Program-made: the position numbers and the translations under genes
Shown here: in pieces, positions 7,947-16,740 of the stretch
Layout: each line of letters begins with the position of its first letter
How positions within the stretch are numbered: position 1 is the stretch's first letter
DNA from: Halorubrum sp. BV1
GTDB taxonomy: Archaea; Halobacteriota; Halobacteria; Halobacteriales; Haloferacaceae
Direction of reading: 5' to 3'
Length of the DNA: 64,000 nucleotides
NCBI RefSeq assembly: GCF_000746205.1
Contig: NZ_JQKV01000002.1
Location: 682,001 to 746,000, forward strand
The notes under the pieces: model-generated
Databases searched by the model: none
What the model was told of the DNA's origin: nothing
What the model saw: the letters and a program-made list of their open reading frames with translations, nothing else

Positions 7947-8345
7947 ATGACCCGATTCGACGCCGCGACGGAGGCGGAGCGGCTGAAGCTGTTCGCGGAC
8001 GCCGCGGCCGCACACCGGAAGCGGTCGAGCGACGTGATGACCGTCGACGTCGATCCCGACAGCGACGAGACCGACGGCGGCGAGGTCCCGCCCTGGATAC
8101 AGCTTGCGGGAACGGAGGTCGTACTCGACTGTACCGACGCGGAACTGGAGCGGTTAAAGGGCGTGCTCGGCGAGTTTCCGGAGTTCCGGATCGACGAACT
8201 CGTCAGTCCGGAGGAGGCCGAGGGGACGAACGCGGTGATCACCGCGCGGTCTGACGCGAACCGCGTGGCCGGGTTCATCGAACGCGCGTTCCGCGAGGTG
8301 TACGCGCTCGACGACGACTATCGGGCGTGGGTGACGGCGGTGTGA
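7947..8345 (+). CDS. Conserved hypothetical protein (132 aa)
   Basis: An acidic 132-residue protein of apparently alpha/beta character: helix (AATEAERLKLFADAAAAHRKRS), strand (VVLDCTDAELERLKGVLGEFPEFRID), strand and helix (TNAVITARSDANRVAGFIERAFREVY). No known catalytic or metal-binding motif is recognisable. A CTTTTTAAG element at ~7913-7921 is ~28 bp before the ATG, indicating its own leaderless promoter. It is not obviously linked to its neighbours; the tRNA gene follows on the opposite strand. Confidence 0.72.
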   Translation: MTRFDAATEAERLKLFADAAAAHRKRSSDVMTVDVDPDSDETDGGEVPPWIQLAGTEVVLDCTDAELERLKGVLGEFPEFRIDELVSPEEAEGTNAVITARSDANRVAGFIERAFREVYALDDDYRAWVTAV

Positions 8346-8432
8346 CTCCGACAATCAGCGCGATTCCGGGTCGTCTCGGAGTCACCGTGGCATAAGCGCA
8401 GAGCCGTTGCTTCGGTTCGGTATGAAACGGAA

Positions 8433-8505
8433 CGGGCGCGACGAGATTTGAACTCGCGGCATCTTGGTCCGGAACCAAGTGCTCTGTCCACTGAGCTACG
8501 CGCCC
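8433..8505 (-). tRNA. tRNA-Arg (anticodon CCG)
   Basis: Read on the minus strand, a 73-nt cloverleaf is complete. The acceptor stem is GGGCGCG paired with CGCGCCC, the D arm contains AGCUCAGUGGACAGAGC, and the anticodon stem CUUGG/CCAAG closes loop UUCCGGA (anticodon CCG). The T arm GCGAG/CUCGU has loop UUCAAAU and the discriminator base is G. It decodes CGG arginine codons. There is no intron, and CCA is not encoded. Confidence 0.96.
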
Positions 8506-8527
8506 TCACGACGGGATATCGCCGGAG

Positions 8528-8540
8528 AGCGTTTAACGCT
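8528..8540 (-). promoter_or_regulatory. Promoter element of tRNA-Arg
   Basis: AGCGTTTAACGCT is a perfect 6-bp-arm palindrome with an AT core. It is centred ~29 bp upstream of the tRNA 5' end at 8505, the expected position of an archaeal TATA box. Confidence 0.55.
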
Positions 8541-8694
8541 TCTGACTCCCGATCCCAGATGTGACAGGCGGGGACGGCGCGACGGAGCGAGCGACAAGTG
8601 TTCGAAACGAGTATCAGATCCGCAATCGACGAGACCTCGCCGCCGTCGACTACGATCCTGATTATCTGCTTTGATTCTCAGAGGGTGCGGATTT

Positions 8695-10320
8695 ATGCGT
8701 CGTCGAACGAAGCCTGCCGCAAGCGTGACTTTCCGACCGACCGACAAAGCGCGAGACGTGGGGACCGGCAGTGGTATCGATCGTCCCCGTTCTGACGGGT
8801 CTCGTCGGTCGGGAGACCACACCGATCGGACAGTGGCCGACCGCGACCGCACGGAGCGTGTGTCGAGCGCCGACGGCGGATCGATCGCTCCGGACGCCGA
8901 CCGGTTCGTCATGGCTGTCGCAGTCGACGGTGAGGTGCTGTTCGCGGGGCCGTCGATGCCTGGGGTCATCGGCGTCGGACGAGAGGCCGTGACCGGTGAC
9001 GACCTGCTGGAGTACGTGCACCCGAACGATCGTGAAAGCGTCGCGGACGCGCTCTCTGCCGTCGCGACCGACCGGACCGTCACCCATCGTATCCGACACG
9101 CGAATGGGGGTTTCGTCTGGGTCGAGTCGGTCGTCGACGAGGAACTGGCACCCGAGTTCGGTGGCCGTGTCGTCACCGCACGTCGCGTCGACGTCGACAG
9201 GACGTTTCCGGAGCGGTTCCGACAGTTTCTGGAGTACGGCACCGACCTCGTGACCGTCGTCGACGGAGACGGTCGCGTCAGGTACGAGAGTCCGTCGGTC
9301 GAGGAGGTGCTCGGGTACGAACAGGGGTCGACCGTCGGTCGATCGCCGCTCGGATACGTTCATCCCGACGACCGCGAGCGCGTGACAGAGCGATTCTACC
9401 ATGCGCTCTCGGACCCGGACGCGGCCCCGACGCTTGAGTATCGGTACCGCACCGCCGACGGCGACTGGGTCTGGTTGGAGTCGCAGACGCGGTCGCTCCC
9501 CGGCGACGACGTCGGGGGTCGGCTGCTTCTCAACTCGCGAGACGTTAGCGATCGGAAGGCCCGCGAACGGCGTCTCACCGACCGCAACGAGCGGCTCGAC
9601 CGGTTCGCGAGCATCGTCTCACACGACCTGCGCAACCCGCTGTCAGTGATCCGCGCATCGATGGAGATGGCTCGGCTCAAAGACGACACGACGCCGCTCG
9701 CTCGCGGCGAGCGTGCGGTCGACCGAATCGACCAGCTCGTCACCGAGCTGTTGACCCTCGCGCGACAGGGGTCGGGCATCGACGAGCCGACCGAGTTCAC
9801 GCTCGACGGCGTCGTCCGCGACGCGTGGGGGACCGCCGGGAGCTCCGACGCGACCCTGCTCGTCGACGCGGACGCGCGCGTCAGGGGCGACCGCGGGCGA
9901 CTGCGACAGGCGTTCGAGAACCTGTTTCGGAACTGCATCGAGCACGGGCAGGACGGCCCGACGGCCCAAACCGGCCTCACGGTCGTCGTGGCCGCGACCG
10001 AGGCGGGCTTTCTCGTTGCGGACGACGGCCCGGGAGTCGATCCCGACCACCGCGAGCGCGTGTTCGAGCCGGGCGTCACAACCCGAGAGGACGGGACCGG
10101 GTACGGGCTTGACATCGTCCGGGAGATAGTGGAGTCACACGGCTGGGAGGTCACGCTCCGGGACGACGCGGTCGATATCGGAGACATCGCGAGCGAGGAC
10201 ACCGACGTGGGTGGCGAGCACGCTCCGGGTGCGGGCGACGAGATAGACGGCGCGTGCTTCGAGGTCCGCGCACCGGATCCGGAGGCCGCCGCCGAGGCCG
10301 ACCTGTGGATCGATCGATAG
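8695..10320 (+). CDS. PAS-domain sensor histidine kinase
   Basis: A 541-residue soluble kinase. A basic N-terminal ~65 residues is followed by two PAS/PAC domains: the first around residues 70-170 (DLLEYVHPNDRESVADALSAV), the second ~175-290 (EEVLGYEQGSTVGRSPLGYVHPDDRERV). Next are a HisKA domain with phospho-acceptor H310 in SHDLRNPLSV and an HATPase_c domain (FENLFRNCIEHG, VADDGPGVDPDHRERVFEPG, GTGYGLDIVREI). There is no receiver domain or membrane segment, and no cognate regulator gene adjoins it. Start: a TTG at 8671 and a later ATG at 8910 are alternatives; 8695 is preferred from AT-rich elements ~23-32 bp upstream. Confidence 0.88.
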   Translation: MRRRTKPAASVTFRPTDKARDVGTGSGIDRPRSDGSRRSGDHTDRTVADRDRTERVSSADGGSIAPDADRFVMAVAVDGEVLFAGPSMPGVIGVGREAVTGDDLLEYVHPNDRESVADALSAVATDRTVTHRIRHANGGFVWVESVVDEELAPEFGGRVVTARRVDVDRTFPERFRQFLEYGTDLVTVVDGDGRVRYESPSVEEVLGYEQGSTVGRSPLGYVHPDDRERVTERFYHALSDPDAAPTLEYRYRTADGDWVWLESQTRSLPGDDVGGRLLLNSRDVSDRKARERRLTDRNERLDRFASIVSHDLRNPLSVIRASMEMARLKDDTTPLARGERAVDRIDQLVTELLTLARQGSGIDEPTEFTLDGVVRDAWGTAGSSDATLLVDADARVRGDRGRLRQAFENLFRNCIEHGQDGPTAQTGLTVVVAATEAGFLVADDGPGVDPDHRERVFEPGVTTREDGTGYGLDIVREIVESHGWEVTLRDDAVDIGDIASEDTDVGGEHAPGAGDEIDGACFEVRAPDPEAAAEADLWIDR

Positions 10321-10399
10321 CGTGTGTGCTCGGTGACGAGCCGGCTCTCGGCCGAGAGACCGAGGGACGGACGCGGAGACGTCACGGCGGCTGATGACT

Positions 10400-12142
10400 T
10401 CACCGATCCCGATCGAACGCCGCCGCGAACGTCGCTTCGTCGACAGCGAGAACAGTGGGCCGACCGTGCGGGCACGCGTACGGCCGGTCGCACTCGCCGA
10501 GCCGGGTCAGGAGCGCCCGCTGTTCGTCCGGGCGCAACGAACCGATATCGCCGCGTTTCAGAGACGGATGACACGCGAGATCCGCGAGCAGCACCTCGCG
10601 GGCGTCTCGGGGTCGCTCGCCGGCAGCGAGCGCGGCGAGTGCCTCGCGAAACCCGTCGCCGTCGAGCGTCCGGCCGAACGGCGCGGGGACGGAGCGCAGC
10701 CTGACCGTGTCGCCGCCGAACGGCTCCGTCTCGAAGCCGAGCGCGTCGAGCGCGTCCGCGTGTGTCGCCGCCGCCGCGGCCTCGTCGGCCGACAGCGAGA
10801 GCGTCGCCGGCGGGTCGAGCGAGGCCGTCGGGACGGACTCTCCGTCGAAGGCCCGAGCGAGCCGCTCGTAGTTCACCCGCTCGTGGGCGGCGTGGCCGTC
10901 GACGACGAGCAGTTCGTCGCCGGCCTCGACGAGGAGGTACAGGTCGCGGAACGGTCCGATCGGTTCCGCATCGGCGAACGCCGCCGGGCGGTCACCGCCG
11001 TCGTCCCCGACCGGCTCCAGCGCGGATTCTATCCCCGTGTCGACGTCGTCCCGCCGTCGGAGGTCCGCGCCGGTGAGCGCGTCGGCGACGGTCGTCTCGA
11101 TCGCGTCGGCGACCCGATCGGCGTCGCGGAGCCCGACCTCGCGCTTGGCTGGGTGGACGTTCGGGTCGACGCGGGCGGGCGGGACCGTCACGTCGACCGC
11201 GGCGACGGGCTCGCGGTCGGCCGAGAGGAGCCGCCCGTATCCGGCGCGAACCGCGGCCGCGAGGCGGTCGTTACAGACGGGGCGACCGTTCACCGAGATC
11301 CGGACGTGGTCGCGCGAGGTGCGGGTGATCGAGGGGTACGCGAGGACGCCGGAAATCTCGATAGAGCCGGAGCCGTCTCCACCTCCGGAACCGAGAGCGG
11401 CCCTCGCGTCGATCTCGGTCGACCGGCTCGCGGTCTCACGGTCGTACACGCCGAGCAGCGCGTCGGTGATTCCTGATCCCGGCGTCGAGAGGGTCCGCGA
11501 GCCGTCGTGGTCGAGCGTGAATGCGACCGCGGGATTCGCGATCGCGTAGTCGGCGACGAGCGAGGAGATACGCGCGAACTCGGCGGCCGCTCCCGCGAGC
11601 GACTCGCGGCGCGCGGGACGAGTCGCGAACAGGTCCTCGACGACGACGGTGGTGCCCCGAGCGCGGCCGGCGTCCGAGACGGTCGGAGTCGGGTCGTCCG
11701 ATCCCGTGTCCGTCCCCGAGCGGTCTGTCCCGTCGGCCACGATCCGCGTACCGACCGCACCGCCGTCGCTCGTGACGAGTTCGAGCCGCGAGGCGTCGGC
11801 GATCGCCGCCAGCGCCTCGCCCCGGAAGCCGAGCGAGTCGACGCCGACGACCTCGCCGTCGGGCGCGAGCTTGCTCGTCGCGTGACGTTCGATCGCCCGC
11901 CGAGCGTCCGGCCGACCCATCCCGCGGCCGTCGTCAGCGACTCGGATCCGGTCGGTTCCGTCGCCCGCGACCGCGATCTCGACGCGGGACGCGTCGGCGT
12001 CGAGCGCGTTGTCTATCAGCTCGCCGACGACGCGGGCCGGGCGAGTGACGACCTCGCCGGCCGCGATGCGGTCGACTGTGGCCGGATCGAGCCGGCGGAC
12101 CGCCGACGCGTCCGAGTCGGCGTCGACGTCCTCACCCGTCAT
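10400..12142 (-). CDS. mutL: DNA mismatch repair protein MutL
   Basis: A 580-residue MutL. The GHKL ATPase domain occupies the N-terminal third (IAAGEVVTRPARVVGELIDNALDA, then DDGRGM and HATSKL). A transducer domain follows, then an acidic linker and a C-terminal dimerisation domain. Around residues 407-420 it has DGHAAHERVNYE, the D-x-H-A-x2-E-x4-E endonuclease motif with Gly in place of the usual Gln. The supporting CHPSLKRGD and CPHGRPT motifs are also present, so it is probably a nicking MutL, as expected where MutH is absent. The start overlaps the end of mutS by 11 bp in a mutS-mutL operon. Confidence 0.95.
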   Translation of the reverse strand: MTGEDVDADSDASAVRRLDPATVDRIAAGEVVTRPARVVGELIDNALDADASRVEIAVAGDGTDRIRVADDGRGMGRPDARRAIERHATSKLAPDGEVVGVDSLGFRGEALAAIADASRLELVTSDGGAVGTRIVADGTDRSGTDTGSDDPTPTVSDAGRARGTTVVVEDLFATRPARRESLAGAAAEFARISSLVADYAIANPAVAFTLDHDGSRTLSTPGSGITDALLGVYDRETASRSTEIDARAALGSGGGDGSGSIEISGVLAYPSITRTSRDHVRISVNGRPVCNDRLAAAVRAGYGRLLSADREPVAAVDVTVPPARVDPNVHPAKREVGLRDADRVADAIETTVADALTGADLRRRDDVDTGIESALEPVGDDGGDRPAAFADAEPIGPFRDLYLLVEAGDELLVVDGHAAHERVNYERLARAFDGESVPTASLDPPATLSLSADEAAAAATHADALDALGFETEPFGGDTVRLRSVPAPFGRTLDGDGFREALAALAAGERPRDAREVLLADLACHPSLKRGDIGSLRPDEQRALLTRLGECDRPYACPHGRPTVLAVDEATFAAAFDRDR

Positions 12143-15008
12143 TGCGTTCGCCGTCGTCGGCTCGAGACTGGAGGTCGTGGAGGGCGTTCAACGCCTCGAC
12201 CGGTGTCATGCGCGCGATGTCGAGATCGCGGAGGTCGGCGACGAGACCCGGGCTCTCCCCGGCGACGTCCGTGCTCTCGTCCCCGGCGTTCGGAGGCTCC
12301 CTGGACCGGTCTGGGTTCGCGTCATCCCGCTCCGGGACGTTCGCATCGTCGGCGTTCGCGTCGCCGGCGTTCTCCGAGACGAACTCGCCGAGAGTCGCGT
12401 CCGGCGTGTCTGCGGCCCGGGTTCCGTCGTCTTCGCCGGCCACGATCGAGCGGGCCCGGTCGACGACCGGCGCGGGGACGCCGGCGAGTTCGGCGACTTC
12501 GACGCCGTACGACGACGAGGAGACGCCGGGAACGATCCGGTGAAGGAACGTCACGTCCCCGTCTTCGCGGGTGGCGGCGAAGTGGAGGTTGCGGACGCGG
12601 TCGCGCCGGTCCGCGAGGTCGGTGAGTTCGTGGTAGTGAGTCGCAAACAGCGTCGTCGCGCCGAGCTCGTCGTGGACGAACTCGACGGCCGCGCGGGCGA
12701 TGGCGCGGCCGTCGGTGGTCGCGGTGCCGCGTCCCACTTCGTCCAAGAGGACGAGCGAGTCCGGCCCCGCATCGTGGAGGATCTCCGTTAGCTCGCTCAT
12801 CTCGCGCATGAACGTCGACTGGCCGCCGGCGATGTCGTCCGAGGCACCCACGCGGGTGAACAGCCGGTCGAACACGGGCAGTTCGGCCGCTTGTGCGGGG
12901 ACGAACGAGCCCGTCTGCGCGAGCACGACCGCGAGCGCGACGGACCGCATGTACGTCGATTTCCCGCTCATGTTCGGCCCGGTGATCAGGGTGATTGACC
13001 CCCGAGGGAGGGTCGCGTCGTTCGGGACGAACGACGCCTCGGCGCGCTCGACGACCGGATGCCTGCCGCCCTCGATCGCGATCCCCGCGTCGGGGTCGTC
13101 GACGATCTCGGGCCGAACGTACCCGCCCTCGACGGCGACGGCCGCGAGCGAGACGAGCGCGTCGACCTCGGCGAGCGCGTCCGCGAGCGCCTGAATCCGC
13201 TCCGTCTCGCTCGCGACGCGCTCGCGGACGTCGACGAACAGTTCGTACTCGACGGCGTCCGCGCGCTCCGCGGCACCGACGATCTCCTCCTCGCGCTCTT
13301 TCAGCTCCGGCGTGACGTACCGCTCGCTGTTCTTCAGCGTCTGTCGTCGCCGGTAGTCGTCCGGAACCCGGTCGAGGTTGGCGTCCGTCACCTCGATGTA
13401 GTAGCCGTGGACCTGCGTGTGTCCAACCGACAGCGAGTCGATCCCGGTCCGCTCGCGCTCGCGCGCCTCCAGGTTCGCGATCCACTCGCGCCCCTCGCGC
13501 TCGGTCGCCCGCAGGTCGTCGAGGTCGGCGTCGAACCCCTCGCGTATCACGCCGCCCTCGGTGATCTCCTGTGGGGGATCGACGGCGATCGCCGCGTCGA
13601 TCAGCTCGCGGATCTCCGCGAGTTCATCGAGCCGGTCGCGGAGGTCGCGGAGGTGCTCTGTCCGAGGAAGCGGATCGGGGTCGAGGGACGCGTCGACGGC
13701 GGCGGGCGCGTCTTCGTCCGCGGATGCATCGCCGTCTGGCTGCGCATCTCCGTCTGCGAGCCCGTCGCCGTCGGCGGGCGCGCCCGCGAGCACCGCCTTC
13801 AGCTCCGGGACGACGGCGAGCGTGGCGTGCAGCGACCGGAGGTCGCGCGCGTCGGCGCGGCCCCGAGAGACGCGGCCGACGAGCCGTTCGAGGTCGTACG
13901 CAGAGGTGAGCGCGTCGGCGACGGCCTCCCGGACCAGCGTGCGGTCTGCGAGTTCCTCGACGGCGTCGTGCCGGTCGGCGATCGTGTCGGCGTCGACGAG
14001 CGGTCTGCGGAGCCAGCGCTCCAGACAGCGGCGACCGAGCGCGCAGTTCGTCTCGTCGAGGACGTCGAACAGCGTGTCGCTCGCGCCCAGCCCGCGGTTC
14101 TCGAACAGTTCGAGGCTGCGCTGGGCGGCGGCGTCGAGCCGGAGCCGGTCCCGCGGGTCGTACCGCCGGATCCGGGTGACGTACGAGAGCGGCCCGTCGT
14201 CGCCCTGCGTGTACTCGGCGTACGCGAGCACCGCGCCCGCCGCGCGAAGCGTCGCGTCCGTGTCGAACCGGCGACCCGGTGCCGAGAGGTACGGCTCCAG
14301 CCGCTCTGTCGCGGCTCGGTGCTCGAAGATCGCCGGGTCGTGGTCGTGCGTCGTCCAGCCCCGGTCTGCGTCTGCGGGCTCGAACGCGGGCGCGTCGGGA
14401 CCGGAAATGAGTTCTGCCGGCGCGATCCGCTCCAACTCCCCGGCTATCGTCTCCGGGTCGCCGGCGGTGACGAGACACTCGCCGGTCGAGACGTCGACGG
14501 CGGCGAGACCGACCGACGCGGCGTCGCCGGACGACGCGGCAGACGCCTCCCCGACCTCGCCGGCCACCGCCGCGACGTAGTTCGTGGTGCCGGACTCCAA
14601 CAGGTCGGCCTCGACGACCGTGCCGGGCGTTATCACTTCTGTGACGGCGCGGTCGACGAGCCCGGACGCCTGTTCGGCGTCTTCCACCTGATCGCCGAGC
14701 GCGACGCGGTAGCCGGCGTCGAGCAGCGTTTCGAGGTAGGGACCGGCGTTGTCGATCGGGATCCCGGCCATCGGGTAGTCGCCGGTCGAGTCGGAGCGTT
14801 CCGTGAGCGTTACCTCACAGACCCGCGCGACCGTCTCTGCGGCCTCGCAGAACGCCTCGTAGAAGTCGCCGACTTGGAACAACACGAGCGCGTCCTCGTG
14901 GGCGGCACACAGGTCCGCGTACTGCGAGAGCATCGGGGTCAACTCGTCGCGGGCCGCGGCGATCCCCGGCGGGAGCCCCGTCACCGTCTCTCGGTCCGCC
15001 GTTGGCAT
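12132..15008 (-). CDS. mutS: DNA mismatch repair protein MutS
   Basis: A 958-residue MutS1-type protein. The mismatch-recognition motif F49-Y50-E51 sits in FQVGDFYEAF. The connector, lever and clamp regions follow, including an Asp/Ala-rich insertion (about residues 420-445). The ATPase has Walker A GPNMSGKST near residue 680, Walker B VLLDEVGRGT and FATHYHEL. The C-terminal ~100 residues are an Asp/Asn-rich linker before a short MutL- or dimer-contact helix (MTPVEALNALHDLQ). A longer open frame extends upstream, but ATG 15006-15008 has a TATA element (GTTTATGCC, ~15034-15042) 29 bp upstream. First gene of the mutS-mutL operon. Confidence 0.97.
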   Translation of the reverse strand: MPTADRETVTGLPPGIAAARDELTPMLSQYADLCAAHEDALVLFQVGDFYEAFCEAAETVARVCEVTLTERSDSTGDYPMAGIPIDNAGPYLETLLDAGYRVALGDQVEDAEQASGLVDRAVTEVITPGTVVEADLLESGTTNYVAAVAGEVGEASAASSGDAASVGLAAVDVSTGECLVTAGDPETIAGELERIAPAELISGPDAPAFEPADADRGWTTHDHDPAIFEHRAATERLEPYLSAPGRRFDTDATLRAAGAVLAYAEYTQGDDGPLSYVTRIRRYDPRDRLRLDAAAQRSLELFENRGLGASDTLFDVLDETNCALGRRCLERWLRRPLVDADTIADRHDAVEELADRTLVREAVADALTSAYDLERLVGRVSRGRADARDLRSLHATLAVVPELKAVLAGAPADGDGLADGDAQPDGDASADEDAPAAVDASLDPDPLPRTEHLRDLRDRLDELAEIRELIDAAIAVDPPQEITEGGVIREGFDADLDDLRATEREGREWIANLEARERERTGIDSLSVGHTQVHGYYIEVTDANLDRVPDDYRRRQTLKNSERYVTPELKEREEEIVGAAERADAVEYELFVDVRERVASETERIQALADALAEVDALVSLAAVAVEGGYVRPEIVDDPDAGIAIEGGRHPVVERAEASFVPNDATLPRGSITLITGPNMSGKSTYMRSVALAVVLAQTGSFVPAQAAELPVFDRLFTRVGASDDIAGGQSTFMREMSELTEILHDAGPDSLVLLDEVGRGTATTDGRAIARAAVEFVHDELGATTLFATHYHELTDLADRRDRVRNLHFAATREDGDVTFLHRIVPGVSSSSYGVEVAELAGVPAPVVDRARSIVAGEDDGTRAADTPDATLGEFVSENAGDANADDANVPERDDANPDRSREPPNAGDESTDVAGESPGLVADLRDLDIARMTPVEALNALHDLQSRADDGERNDG

Positions 15009-15128
15009 ACCACGAACCGAGTCGCCCGCAGGCATAAACGGTGCGGAGGCGGCCGCTCCCTCCCCCGTCACCGCTTCGCCGTACCGGTCCCCCGAGAGTT
15101 TTACACGCGTGCGTCCCCGATCACCGCC

Positions 15129-15686
15129 GTGCAGAACCGTTCGATCGTGGTCGGCATGGCCGCGACGTTCATCGGACTGACGGCCCTGCTCGTCATCTCC
15201 GGGATCGTCGTCTCGCCCGTCCTGCTGGCCGTTGCCCTCCCGTTCGGGCTCGTCTCGTACTTCCTTTGGTACCAGGCGAGCGGCCGGCTCCGCGACCGCG
15301 TCCGGCGCGAGGCCGGGCGCGTCGGCCCGAGAGAGCGCGAGCGCGCGCGACAGCGCGCCAGAGCCGCCGAACACCGGCGGGCGGCGCATCAGCGCAGCGG
15401 GGCGACCGACGGCGGGTTCGGGCGCGGTCGCGCCCGCCGCGGAGCCGCCGGCGGGCGTCGCGGGCAGGGGGCGTCCGGGAGCGATCCGCGAGACCGCGCG
15501 CCGCAGACGGGCGGGATGTCCGAGCGCGAGGCGTACGAGACGCTCGGGCTCGACCGCACGGCCGACCAAGAGACGGTCAGATCGACCTACCGCGAGCGGG
15601 CGAAACGGCTCCACCCGGACGGCGAAGACGGCGATGAGGAGGCGTTCAAGGAGCTGAATCAGGCGTACGAGGCGCTGAAAGAGTAG
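15129..15686 (+). CDS. Membrane-anchored J-domain (DnaJ-like) protein
   Basis: A 185-residue protein in three parts. Two N-terminal transmembrane segments (residues ~5-47) come first, then an Arg/Gly-rich basic linker (~50-130), and a C-terminal J domain (~133-185) with the diagnostic HPD in KRLHPDGEDG and helices EAYETLGL and EAFKELNQAYEAL. J domains stimulate Hsp70 (DnaK) ATPase; the anchor would place that activity at the membrane. The strongly basic linker is unusual in an acidic halophile proteome. The start is GTG; TTTTACAC at ~15099-15106 is ~27 bp upstream, and the gene diverges from mutS. Confidence 0.88.
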   Translation: MQNRSIVVGMAATFIGLTALLVISGIVVSPVLLAVALPFGLVSYFLWYQASGRLRDRVRREAGRVGPRERERARQRARAAEHRRAAHQRSGATDGGFGRGRARRGAAGGRRGQGASGSDPRDRAPQTGGMSEREAYETLGLDRTADQETVRSTYRERAKRLHPDGEDGDEEAFKELNQAYEALKE

Positions 15687-15827
15687 GGTCGGGGTTGTGT
15701 CGCGTCGCCGGGTGCGTCGACGGCGGCCCGTCGGCGTCGCCGCCGAGCGGCCAGATCACCCGTGTCAGTGCGACCGCCTGCCGCCCGAAAGCCACCCGTT
15801 AAGTGGTCGGCGGCCCTCTATTCCGTT

Positions 15828-16736
15828 ATGGCAGAGGCCACGGATCTGGCAGATCTGAAGCGGGGGACCGACCTGATCAAGCGCGGCTTCGCGCAGATGC
15901 AGAAGGGCGGCGTCATCATGGACGTTGTCACCCGCGAACAGGCGCGGGTCGCCGAGGACGCCGGCGCGGTCGCGGTGATGGCGCTGGAAGCGGTCCCGGC
16001 CGACATCCGCAAGCGCGGCGGCGTCGCCCGGATGCCCGACCCCGGTAACGTCACCGAGATCATCGACGAGGTCTCCATCCCGGTGATGGGGAAATCGCGC
16101 ATCGGCCACCGCAAGGAGGCGGAGATCTTAGAGTCGCTCGGCGTCGACATGATCGACGAGTCGGAGGTGCTCACGCCCGCCGACGACGAGTACCACATCG
16201 ACAAGCGCGAGTTCGCGTCCCCGTTCGTCTGCGGTGCCCGCGACCTCCCCGAGGCGCTCCGGCGGATCCGCGAGGGCGCGGCGATGATCCGGACGAAGGG
16301 CGAGGCCGGAACCGGCGACGTGAATCAGGCCGTCCAACACCAGCGCACCATCAAAAACCAGATCCGGACGCTCACCGGACTCAACCACGAGGAGCGCGAG
16401 GCGTGGGCCCGCGATCACGGTGCCCCCCGCGATCTGGTCCACGAGACCGCGGAGGCCGGGCGGCTTCCCGTCGTCAACTTCGCCGCGGGCGGCATCGCGA
16501 CGCCCGCCGACGCCGCATTGATGATGTACCACGGCTGTGACGGCATCTTCGTCGGCTCCGGTATCTTCGGCGCGGAGGACCCCGTGGAGATGGGGACGGC
16601 CATCGTCGAGGCCGTCAACAACTGGGACGACCCCGACGAGCTGGCCGAGATCGCGAGCGGGATCGGGAAGGGCATGAAAGGGCAGTCGAACGCAGACATG
16701 AAGGACGAAGAAAAACTCCAAGGCCGCGGCGTCTAA
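15828..16736 (+). CDS. pdxS: Pyridoxal 5'-phosphate synthase subunit PdxS
   Basis: A 302-residue TIM-barrel synthase that builds PLP from ribose 5-phosphate, glyceraldehyde 3-phosphate and ammonia supplied by PdxT. Signature sequence includes GGVIMDVVTREQARVAEDAGA and the catalytic lysines in VMGKSRIGH and MIRTKGEAGTG. The C-terminal phosphate site is in VVNFAAGGIATPADA and FVGSGIF. The ATG at 15828 is chosen over an upstream in-frame codon because TTAAG at ~15799-15803 lies ~27 bp before it. PdxT is not in this window. Confidence 0.97.
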   Translation: MAEATDLADLKRGTDLIKRGFAQMQKGGVIMDVVTREQARVAEDAGAVAVMALEAVPADIRKRGGVARMPDPGNVTEIIDEVSIPVMGKSRIGHRKEAEILESLGVDMIDESEVLTPADDEYHIDKREFASPFVCGARDLPEALRRIREGAAMIRTKGEAGTGDVNQAVQHQRTIKNQIRTLTGLNHEEREAWARDHGAPRDLVHETAEAGRLPVVNFAAGGIATPADAALMMYHGCDGIFVGSGIFGAEDPVEMGTAIVEAVNNWDDPDELAEIASGIGKGMKGQSNADMKDEEKLQGRGV

Positions 16737-16740
16737 CGGC

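Noticed and set aside
15009..15614. Upstream extension of the mutS frame to 15614
   Set aside because: It would overlap the J-domain gene and precedes a good TATA element; the MutS family N-terminus fits the start at 15008.
13059..15686. 875-codon plus-strand open frame antisense to mutS
   Set aside because: Only its last 185 codons (the J-domain protein from 15129) are real; the rest is a shadow of mutS, which has all MutS motifs.
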